Position numbers and translations under genes: made by a program
In this document: piece after piece, positions 1 through 6,036 of the stretch
Position numbering within the stretch: the stretch's first letter is position 1
How the letters are laid out: every line of letters begins with the position of its first letter
Source: JANRIC01 sp033765345
GTDB taxonomy: Bacteria > Bacteroidota > Bacteroidia > Cytophagales > Microscillaceae
Direction: 5' to 3'
DNA: 8,184 nucleotides
Assembly: GCA_033765345.1 (NCBI GenBank)
Contig: JANRIC010000017.1
Coordinates: 1 to 8,184, forward strand
Notes under the pieces: model-generated
Told to the model about the DNA's origin: nothing
Databases searched by the model: none
The model's input: only the letters and a program-made list of their open reading frames with translations

Positions 1-350
1 AAGGGCTTAGAGAAATGTTTTTCGAGGAATTACATTTGTTGGAAGGGCTTAGAGAAATGTTTTTCGAGGAATTTCATTTGTTAGAGGGGCTAAAGAAATG
101 TTTTTCGAGGAATTTCATTTGTTGGGAGGGGTTAGAGAAATGTTTTTCGAGGAATTACATTTGTTGGAGGGGTTAGAGAAATGTTTTTCGAGGAATTACA
201 TTTGTTGGGAGGGGTTAGAGAAATGTTTTTCGAGGAATTACATTTGTTGGGAGGGGTTAGAGAAATGTTTTTCGAGGAATTACATTTGTTGGAGGGGTTA
301 GAGAAATGTTTTTCGAGGAATTACATTTGTTGGAGGGTCTAAAGAAATGT
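1..350. repeat. Tandem array of a 41/42-bp unit, about 8.5 copies
   Basis: The anchor AAATGTTT recurs at 13, 55, 96, 138, 179, 221, 263, 304 and 345, so the spacings are 42, 41, 42, 41, 42, 42, 41 and 41. Each unit reads roughly GTTAGAGAAATG, TTTTTCGAGGAA, TTACATTTGTTGGAGGG. Copies differ by a few substitutions (TTTC for TTAC in the copies near 70 and 110; GGGCTTAG or GGGCTAAAG for GGGGTTAG). Each unit holds an imperfect palindrome about 25 nt long, with outer arms AAATGT and ACATTT. Mixed 41- and 42-bp spacing does not keep a reading frame, so the short open frame at 98-301 is a by-product. The array starts at the window edge and probably extends to the left. The last unit decays at about 350. 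Function unknown. Confidence 0.95.
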
Positions 351-401
351 TTTTTTAGTTATATTTTTATTTTTCCTGAATAATCAAATGTATAAGGGGG
401 T

Positions 402-435
402 AAATAAAAATATTACTAGCTAATAATTTTTATTT
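402..435. repeat. Long AT-rich inverted repeat (possible weak terminator)
   Basis: The left arm AAATAAAAATATTA (402-415) and right arm TAATAATTTTTATTT (421-435) are complementary over 14 bp with one bulged base, around a CTAGC loop. A T-rich run (TTATATATTTTTC) follows. It could end transcription coming from the repeat array or simply extrude as a cruciform. All pairs are A-T, so stability is low and a terminator role is uncertain. Confidence 0.4.
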
Positions 436-565
436 TTATATATTTTTCAAAATAAAATACTATTTTGTATAAAAAAGTGTTTTTTTCAGCATCAAATCGG
501 TATATTGGCTGATAAACCCATACTACCTATTGATTAGAATACGGACGTAAAGGGTGACACAAACC

Positions 566-603
566 ACACAGATCAATCCGTGTTTAATCCCTAAAATCTG
601 TGT
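566..603. repeat. Dyad ACACAGAT / ATCTGTGT upstream of the dehydratase gene
   Basis: ACACAGAT at 566-573 and ATCTGTGT at 596-603 form a perfect 8-bp inverted repeat around a 22-nt spacer. The surrounding sequence also holds degenerate direct repeats of an AATCCGTGT / AATCTGTGT / CATCCTTGTG type. It lies about 90 nt before the start codon at 694. It could be a regulator site in the leader or an intergenic repeat relic; the sequence does not decide. Confidence 0.35.
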
Positions 604-693
604 CATCCTTGTGCTAATGAATCATAACTCGTCCATGAATCTATTTAAAAAAAACATTAAATAACCCAAACTCCCAGAAAAAAGAAAAAACGT

Positions 694-2226
694 ATGCCAC
701 CGATTGACATTTCCGAAAAAGTAAAAATCCTCTCCGGGGAAGATTACATCAATTCCTTGCGTGATCGCAATTTGAAAATATATTTCATGGGCGAACTGAT
801 CGCCGAACCCGTAGATCACCCCGTAATTCGCCCCTCCATCAATGCCCTAGCCAAGACCTACGACCTGGCACTCAAAGCTCCCGAACTGGCTTCAGTCATT
901 TCACCCTTCACAGGCGAGCCTGTGAGCCGTTTTTTGCACGTCTGTACGAGTGTGGAGGATCTGGTACTCCAGAATAAAATGCAACGCAAGCTGGGTCAGC
1001 TCACAGGCACCTGCTTTCAGCGTTGTGTGGGTATGGATGCCTTTAATGCCCTTTATTCGGTGACTTTTGAAATGGATCAGCAATACGGGACTGCCTACCA
1101 CGCCCGCCTCAAAGCCTTTCTGACCGACATGCACCGCTATAATTATGTAGTAGGAGGTGCCATGACGGATGTCAAAGGCGACCGCAACCTGCCTCCACAC
1201 CAACAAGCCGACCCCGATATGTTTGTACACATCACCCAAAGAACCCAGGAAGGAGTCTATATCAGTGGTGCTAAAGCCCACCAAACAGGCTGCATCAATT
1301 CGCACTGGCTGATTGTGATGCCAACTATGCGCCTGGGCGAAGAAGACCGTGAGTTTGCCGTTTCGGGAGCCGTTCCGGTAGATGCTCCAGGGATTACCTA
1401 CATCTATGGGCGGCAATCCTGCGATACCCGTAGCCTCGAGGAGGGAAATATCGACGTAGGCAATGCCCAATACGGCGGACAGGAAGCCATGGTGGTTTTT
1501 GATCAGGTATTTATCCCCAACGAATGGGTGTTTATGGATGGGGAATTTGATTTTGCGGCGATGCTGGTGGAGCGGTTTACGACCTACCACCGCCGAAGCT
1601 ATGTCTGCAAATCAGGCGTGGGCGATGTGTTGATCGGTGCAGCGGCTGCCGTTGCTGAGATGAACGGCCTAACCCAAGCCTCTCACATCAAAGACAAACT
1701 CGTAGAAATGACCCACCTCAATGAGACGATTTACGGAACAGGCATTGCCGCTTCTTACCAGGGCTACGCCACACAATCCGGGGCATTTATTTGTGATGAG
1801 ATGCTGGCCAATGTCTGTAAGCACCACGTCACGAAGCTTCCTTATGAAATCGGCCGCCTAGCCCAAGACCTTGCTGGCGGAATTGTAGCCACGATGCCCT
1901 CCGAAAAAGACCTCAATCACCCCGAAATCGGGCACCTGATCCACAAATACCTGCGTGGCAAAGCCGATATAGCTACCGAAGACCGTATGCGCATCCTGAG
2001 GCTGATCGAGAATATGACCCTGGGGCGCAATGCAGTGGGTTACCTCACCGAAAGTATGCACGGGGCAGGTTCTCCCCAAGCACAACGCATCCAAATCGCC
2101 CGAACGATGCAACTGGAATACAAAAAACGCCTGGCGAAAATCCTGGCTGGCATCGAGACCGAAGCCGACAAAGACTTGATTTTAGCTGAATTAAGTGGGT
2201 ATTTTGGGAGGGTGTTTGGGGTTTGA
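694..2226 (+). CDS. abfD: 4-hydroxybutyryl-CoA dehydratase / vinylacetyl-CoA isomerase homologue
   Basis: 510 residues. This is a member of the FAD and [4Fe-4S] family typified by Clostridium aminobutyricum AbfD, which dehydrates 4-hydroxybutyryl-CoA to crotonyl-CoA and isomerises vinylacetyl-CoA; the wider fold is that of HpaB-type 4-hydroxyphenylacetate 3-monooxygenase and acyl-CoA dehydrogenases. Compared from memory with the clostridial enzyme, the active-site set is present: R98, C107, Q109 and C111 in TGTCFQRCVGMDAFN, E264 in GGQEAMVVFDQVFIP, H299, Y303, C305 and K306 in YHRRSYVCKSGVGDV, and E453 in TESMHGAGSPQAQR. GAMTDVKGDRN, YGRQSCDTR and KDKLVEMTHLNET are further family signatures. 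The three Cys plus His cluster ligands separate it from plain flavin hydroxylases. Two oddities stand out: His and the third Cys are one residue closer than in the clostridial enzyme, and there is a short C-terminal extension. No CoA-transferase or 4-hydroxybutyrate dehydrogenase is nearby. It appears monocistronic, ending at the hairpin at 2279. The substrate is inferred by homology. Confidence 0.87.
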   Translation: MPPIDISEKVKILSGEDYINSLRDRNLKIYFMGELIAEPVDHPVIRPSINALAKTYDLALKAPELASVISPFTGEPVSRFLHVCTSVEDLVLQNKMQRKLGQLTGTCFQRCVGMDAFNALYSVTFEMDQQYGTAYHARLKAFLTDMHRYNYVVGGAMTDVKGDRNLPPHQQADPDMFVHITQRTQEGVYISGAKAHQTGCINSHWLIVMPTMRLGEEDREFAVSGAVPVDAPGITYIYGRQSCDTRSLEEGNIDVGNAQYGGQEAMVVFDQVFIPNEWVFMDGEFDFAAMLVERFTTYHRRSYVCKSGVGDVLIGAAAAVAEMNGLTQASHIKDKLVEMTHLNETIYGTGIAASYQGYATQSGAFICDEMLANVCKHHVTKLPYEIGRLAQDLAGGIVATMPSEKDLNHPEIGHLIHKYLRGKADIATEDRMRILRLIENMTLGRNAVGYLTESMHGAGSPQAQRIQIARTMQLEYKKRLAKILAGIETEADKDLILAELSGYFGRVFGV

Positions 2227-2278
2227 AAGGGGATTGAGGTTTAGGTATTGGAAAAATTAACAATTCTCTCCCAAAAAA

Positions 2279-2322
2279 CCTTTAAAGTAATATTTTACAC
2301 ACTTTAAAGGCTTTTCTATTTG
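2279..2322 (+). terminator. Intrinsic terminator after the dehydratase gene
   Basis: CCTTTAAAGT (2279-2288) and ACTTTAAAGG (2301-2310) form a perfect 10-bp stem with a 12-nt loop. It is followed by CTTTTCTATTT and preceded by AAAAAA, so it may work in both directions. It starts 52 nt after the stop codon. Confidence 0.7.
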
Positions 2323-2359
2323 TAGATGGCAGCGTGTTTGATGTTCTATTGAGGGTTCT

Positions 2360-2392
2360 TTTGCTCTGCAAGGAACCGAAAAATAGTTTTTG
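2360..2392 (+). promoter_or_regulatory. Candidate Bacteroidota-type promoter for the DUF4421 gene
   Basis: TTTG (2360-2363) is followed after exactly 20 nt by TAGTTTTTG (2384-2392). This resembles the Bacteroidota primary sigma consensus of TTTG at -33 and TAnnTTTG at -7, with one extra base in the -7 box. The predicted start site near 2398 would leave a leader of about 30 nt before the ATG at 2428. Confidence 0.42.
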
Positions 2393-2427
2393 AAAATAAA
2401 ATTGAAATCAAACTGCCTCAAGCCAAC

Positions 2428-3489
2428 ATGAAACGTCTGCTTTTTTTCGCTTTGTTGTTAATTGTTCATTCCCTTCAAGCTCAAAAAGACTCTACGAAGT
2501 ATCAAAGAAAGAATTTTGAAACCTTCAATGATTATATCTTACTGCGGGCATCCCTGCACAACAATTCTTTGAACCTCAGCCTATCCCCCAGAGAAAACGG
2601 AATCACGCAATACCTAAAACCTATCTGGTACCGACCCAGCGTACAAAATAACCTGGGTTTTGGAATAAGCTTTAAGGGTTTAAGCCTGAGCTACAGCTTT
2701 AAATTGAGGCAAAACTCATTAATCAGTGCCCGACAGGGAAAAAGCCAATATCAAAATATTCAAATTCATTCCTTCGGCAAAAAACTAGGTTATGATATTT
2801 ATTATCAGGATTACAAAGGATATTTTATCAGTAGTCTGAATGATTTTTTCAACAGACTTTTTAATGCCGTTCCTCTGGAAAGAAGGGATGATCTGAGGCT
2901 CCGAAATATTGGTGCCAATGTACAATATATCTTTAGCCCACATAAGTTTTCTTATCGCTCTGCTTTTGTATTTGATGAAAGACAAACCAAAAGCGGAGGT
3001 TCTTTTACGCTAACAGGTTCGCTGGCTTATTTCAGAGCAGCCGCCGATTCAAGTTTTATCCCAACCGATAAAACAGAATTTGACCCTAAGGCACATTTCA
3101 GCAAGGCTGAATTTTATACTTTTACGGCTGCACCCGGCTATGCCTACAATATCATATTTCCCAAAGGTTTTTATATCAGCCTTGCCGCCTCGGGGATGGT
3201 TGGTTTGCAGTACTTCGAGGCCAGATCCGATCAATTATCGGATGATGGCCTAAGCTATTTGTTAAAAGGTATCGGTAGAGCCTCGATAGGCTACCACGTC
3301 AGAAAATGGGTGACTGGCATTGCCATATCGGCTGATATTCAGGGGATGAATACGAAATACGTTCAATTCAGAAGCAATAATCTCGATCTTTCTGTATTCT
3401 TGGCATACAGAATCAAAACTGGATGGATGAAAGATAAAAAATCTTTTTTTGAGATATTTAAAAAGAAAAAAGAAACCACAGAAGGGTAA
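2428..3489 (+). CDS. DUF4421 family secreted, probable outer-membrane beta-barrel protein
   Basis: 353 residues. Residues 1-18 form a signal peptide: KR, then a hydrophobic run, then SLQA followed by Q19, a typical signal peptidase I site. No lipobox cysteine is present. The mature part is rich in alternating polar and aromatic strands (FGISFKGLSLSYSFKL, GFYISLAASGMVGLQYF, LSVFLAYRIK), as in an outer-membrane barrel. The segments YYQDYKGYF (125-133), RRDDLRLRNIGANVQYIF (152-169) and KFSYRSAFVFDERQTKSGGS (173-192) match my recollection of the DUF4421 family, which is restricted to Bacteroidota and has no known function. The C-terminal tail (335-350) is unusually lysine-rich (KDKKSFFEIFKKKKE). 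The gene precedes the two-component pair by 111 nt on the same strand, so it might be a target or partner of that system, but only proximity supports this. Confidence 0.75.
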   Translation: MKRLLFFALLLIVHSLQAQKDSTKYQRKNFETFNDYILLRASLHNNSLNLSLSPRENGITQYLKPIWYRPSVQNNLGFGISFKGLSLSYSFKLRQNSLISARQGKSQYQNIQIHSFGKKLGYDIYYQDYKGYFISSLNDFFNRLFNAVPLERRDDLRLRNIGANVQYIFSPHKFSYRSAFVFDERQTKSGGSFTLTGSLAYFRAAADSSFIPTDKTEFDPKAHFSKAEFYTFTAAPGYAYNIIFPKGFYISLAASGMVGLQYFEARSDQLSDDGLSYLLKGIGRASIGYHVRKWVTGIAISADIQGMNTKYVQFRSNNLDLSVFLAYRIKTGWMKDKKSFFEIFKKKKETTEG

Positions 3490-3547
3490 ATACGAGCCGG
3501 ATTAAATCATTCAGAATACCCCAAAGGCTGTTAAATTATGTTAAAGT

Positions 3548-3569
3548 CCTCGTTTTTAGGGGGTTTTTT
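3548..3569 (+). terminator. Weak candidate terminator after the DUF4421 gene
   Basis: A short CCTC / GGGG stem (3548-3551 with 3560-3563, including a T-G pair) precedes a run of six T residues (3564-3569). ACCCC at 3518-3522 could alternatively pair with GGGGT. The stem is poor, so this rests mostly on the T run and the position between two genes. Confidence 0.3.
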
Positions 3570-3570
3570 C

Positions 3571-3580
3571 GTATTTTTAC
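3571..3580 (+). promoter_or_regulatory. Possible -7 element for the kinase-regulator operon
   Basis: GTATTTTTAC matches the Bacteroidota TAnnTTTG box except for A in place of the final G. It lies 20 nt before the ATG at 3601, giving a very short leader. No clear TTTG is seen about 20 nt upstream, so this is tentative. Confidence 0.27.
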
Positions 3581-3600
3581 ATATAAAGCTGTAATAATTG

Positions 3601-5226
3601 ATGCTTTGGATGATGAAAAAGCAGAAACTCCGATATTTTATTTTCCTGATGACCTTTGCTATGGTAGGCTTGATTGCCCTACAATTCTACTGGGTGAATG
3701 TATCTATTGAAGTAAACCGAGAACGTTTTACGCAGAATGTCCACGAAGCACTCAATGAAGTAGTCAAAAAACTGGAACAAAAAGAGGTTATGTATGTGGC
3801 GCAGCAGACAATGGGGCGGCCGCTCAATCTAGAGGGATTCTTGGGGATATTTGTAGACTCTTTGGAAGGTCTGGAAAACAAACAGTACTCCACCGACCAA
3901 AACCCTAAAAAACCTACTTCCCTACAAGAAAATACAGATACTACCCAACTGGATGCAAAATTTAAAGACCAATCAGAACTGTTGGTAAGTGAAAGGGATG
4001 CCCCAGATCAGGTAATTTCCCGTAGAGACCGAATGCAGCAACTCCGCCAATCCCACGGCAAAGGACCTGAATCAAACAAGGCCAAAAAGCTTTTTCCTAT
4101 CGCCAATAAATCCGATATTGTGCATTTTATCATTGAGGAGTTGCAAAGCCGAAAGCAACCTATTGAGCAACGCCTCAACAAAAATCTTTTAAATTCCCTA
4201 CTCAAACGCGAACTGGGTAATCGGGGAATCCATATCGGGTACAAGTTTTGGGTAGAAAACAAAAGCCGAGGCAAAGAAGCCACTTATTACCTCATAGAGC
4301 AATTGCCCACAGCCGCTTTATTACCAGATACTGATTTTCAGGCGGTTCTTTTTCCCACTGATTTATTAGGAAATCAATACGTCCTAAAGATTTTTTTTCC
4401 AGATCAACAGGCTTTTATTCTTAAGAATATGGGCTGGGTTTTTATTACTTCTCTGCTTTTTATTGCCTTGATTATCTTTTGTATGGCTTATGCCGTCTGG
4501 ACGATTATCCAACAGAAAAAAATCTCAGAGATTACCCACGATTTTATCAACAATATGACCCACGAGCTTAAAACGCCTATTGCCACTGTTGCAATTGCTT
4601 GTGAGGCTATCCAAGATCCTGACATCCGCCAACTACCCAATCAAGTAAACCGCTACCTCAACATCATCCGGGAAGAAAATGAAAGACTAGGAAACCAGGT
4701 GGAAAAAGTGCTTCAGATTGCTGTGTTGGATCGGGGAGATTTTCAACTAAAGATCAACCCGATTAATGTCCACGAAGTCATCCAAAAAGCTCTCCGAAAT
4801 ATAATCATCCAAATAGAAATGCGCCAGGGTAAAATTGAAACCGACCTCAAGGCTCTAAATCCGGTCATCGATGCCGACGAACTGCATATCAATAATATGA
4901 TCAGCAACTTGCTTGACAATGCCAATAAATATTCGCCCAATGCACCCGAAATTACCATCGCCACCCAAAACACCGAAAACGGTGTAAAAATATCTATCAG
5001 CGACAAAGGTCAGGGAATGGCGCGCGAGACAATCAACAAGGTTTTTGATAAATTTTATCGGGTATCGACTGGCAATATTCACAATGTCAAGGGTTTTGGG
5101 CTTGGTCTGAGTTATGTCAAGACTATGCTCGATGCCCACAAAGGAAGCGTAGACGTAAAAAGTGAATTGAATAAAGGAAGCACCTTTACTTTGTTTCTGC
5201 CCTACAAACAAAACCAAGAATCCTAA
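3601..5226 (+). CDS. rprX: Sensor histidine kinase, RprX-like
   Basis: 541 residues from the ATG at 3601; ATGs at 3610 and 3613 are alternative starts, and a TTG at 3598 extends the frame by one codon. An inner-membrane sensor with TM1 at about 12-33, a periplasmic domain at about 34-275, TM2 at about 277-303, then HisKA and HATPase_c domains. The phosphoacceptor is H321 in THELKTPIATVAIA. The N-box is N436LLDNANKY, the G1 box is D468KGQGM, the F box is FDKFYRV (482-488) and the G2 box is GFGLGL (498-503), so the kinase should be active. The periplasmic part has a hydrophilic, Q/K-rich low-complexity stretch at about 95-165. It is followed by LLNSLLKRELGNRGI and VLFPTDLLGNQYVLKIFFP, an arrangement I associate with Bacteroidota kinases of the RprX type. 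The response regulator starts 15 nt downstream, so the two are one operon. The signal is unknown. The family assignment is secure; the rprX name rests on remembered similarity. Confidence 0.9.
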   Translation: MLWMMKKQKLRYFIFLMTFAMVGLIALQFYWVNVSIEVNRERFTQNVHEALNEVVKKLEQKEVMYVAQQTMGRPLNLEGFLGIFVDSLEGLENKQYSTDQNPKKPTSLQENTDTTQLDAKFKDQSELLVSERDAPDQVISRRDRMQQLRQSHGKGPESNKAKKLFPIANKSDIVHFIIEELQSRKQPIEQRLNKNLLNSLLKRELGNRGIHIGYKFWVENKSRGKEATYYLIEQLPTAALLPDTDFQAVLFPTDLLGNQYVLKIFFPDQQAFILKNMGWVFITSLLFIALIIFCMAYAVWTIIQQKKISEITHDFINNMTHELKTPIATVAIACEAIQDPDIRQLPNQVNRYLNIIREENERLGNQVEKVLQIAVLDRGDFQLKINPINVHEVIQKALRNIIIQIEMRQGKIETDLKALNPVIDADELHINNMISNLLDNANKYSPNAPEITIATQNTENGVKISISDKGQGMARETINKVFDKFYRVSTGNIHNVKGFGLGLSYVKTMLDAHKGSVDVKSELNKGSTFTLFLPYKQNQES

Positions 5227-5241
5227 AAAATATATCTCCCC

Positions 5242-5937
5242 ATGAAAAACTTAAAAGTGTTATTGGTTGAAGACGATCTCAACCTCGGTCAGATTCTAAA
5301 AGAATACCTGGAAGTCAAAGGTTATCAAGTGAAGCTTTGTCGCGATGGTGAAGATGCCCTCCAAAATTACCGCAGCCGACTTTTTGACTTCTGTATCTTT
5401 GATGTGATGCTCCCCAAATTGGATGGCTTCGGACTGGCTGAAAAAATCCGCGAAAACGACCAACTTATCCCAATCATCTTCCTAACAGCCAAATCGCTCA
5501 AGGAAGATACCATCCACGGACTCAAAATCGGTGCCGATGATTATATCACCAAACCCTTCCGCATGGAAGAGCTTCTGCTCAGAATGCAGGCTATTCTGCG
5601 ACGCACCTCTCACATGGAGCTTTTGCAGGAAGAAAGTGATAGTTTTCAGATCGGCAACTTTGAATTTAGTGCCCAAACCCAGAAACTAAGCTGCGAAGGC
5701 AAAGAACAAAAACTTACTTCCAAAGAATCCGAATTACTTCGGCTGCTCTGCCTAAGCAAAAACCAAATGCTTGATCGCTCCTTTGCCCTCAAAAAAGTAT
5801 GGGGCGATGATAGTTATTTCCACGCCCGTAGTATGGATGTTTACATTACCAAACTCCGCAAATACCTTAAACACGACCCCAATCTCCAAATCATCAATGT
5901 ACACGGGCAGGGATTTAAACTGATTGAGCTAAAATGA
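5242..5937 (+). CDS. rprY: OmpR-family response regulator, RprY-like
   Basis: 231 residues. A cytoplasmic DNA-binding partner of the kinase immediately upstream. The receiver domain (about 4-120) carries the acidic pair D11 and D12 in LLVEDDLN, the phosphoacceptor D54 in IFDVMLPKLDGF, T82 in IIFLTAKS and K104 in DDYITKPF, so all catalytic residues are intact. A winged-helix Trans_reg_C domain covers about 133-229, with the recognition region ending in SMDVYITKLRKYL and the final hairpin INVHGQGFKLIE. FLTAKSLKEDTIHGLKIGAD closely resembles Bacteroides RprY as I recall it, hence the symbol. No Shine-Dalgarno sequence precedes the ATG (TATATCTCCCC). Its DNA targets are unknown. An 9-bp dyad lies 28 nt after the stop. 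Confidence 0.92.
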   Translation: MKNLKVLLVEDDLNLGQILKEYLEVKGYQVKLCRDGEDALQNYRSRLFDFCIFDVMLPKLDGFGLAEKIRENDQLIPIIFLTAKSLKEDTIHGLKIGADDYITKPFRMEELLLRMQAILRRTSHMELLQEESDSFQIGNFEFSAQTQKLSCEGKEQKLTSKESELLRLLCLSKNQMLDRSFALKKVWGDDSYFHARSMDVYITKLRKYLKHDPNLQIINVHGQGFKLIELK

Positions 5938-5964
5938 TGGGTATAAAGAGAATGAATAATTTCT

Positions 5965-5991
5965 GTATTCAAATATTGATTCTTTGAATAC
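5965..5991. repeat. Perfect 9-bp dyad between the regulator and the DUF2306 gene
   Basis: GTATTCAAA (5965-5973) and TTTGAATAC (5983-5991) are exact inverted repeats around a 9-nt spacer. CAAAAGACGG follows rather than a T run, so it is not a standard intrinsic terminator. It could be an operator, an mRNA-stabilising 3' hairpin or an attenuator. It sits 45 nt upstream of the next start codon. Confidence 0.6.
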
Positions 5992-6036
5992 CAAAAGACG
6001 GATTTTACGTTAATCCCGAAATACAAACAAAGGATT

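Larger units (their letters stand above)
351..693. other. AT-rich non-coding region upstream of the dehydratase gene
   Basis: I see no credible gene in this stretch of about 340 bases. It is very AT-rich from 351 to about 490 and more balanced afterwards. It holds two dyads, annotated separately at 402-435 and 566-603. I found no convincing pair of -33 TTTG and -7 TAnnTTTG elements for the gene starting at 694, although ATTTTG near 470 is reminiscent of half of one. The bases directly before the ATG are A-rich (CAGAAAAAAGAAAAAACGT) with no Shine-Dalgarno sequence, which is common for Bacteroidota start sites. Confidence 0.6.

Noticed and set aside
98..301. 67-residue open frame inside the tandem array
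   Set aside because: It only reflects absence of stops in the repeat. The 41/42-bp spacing changes frame between copies, and no promoter or ribosome site precedes it.
1..350. CRISPR array
   Set aside because: The units are contiguous and nearly identical along their whole length, with no variable spacers between conserved repeats, and no cas gene is nearby.
901..1590. 229-residue open frame on the - strand within the dehydratase gene
   Set aside because: It is antisense to a strongly conserved enzyme and its translation shows no recognisable domain; it is a by-product of codon usage.
4855..5217. 120-residue open frame on the - strand within the kinase gene
   Set aside because: It is antisense to the conserved HATPase domain, with no recognisable motif.
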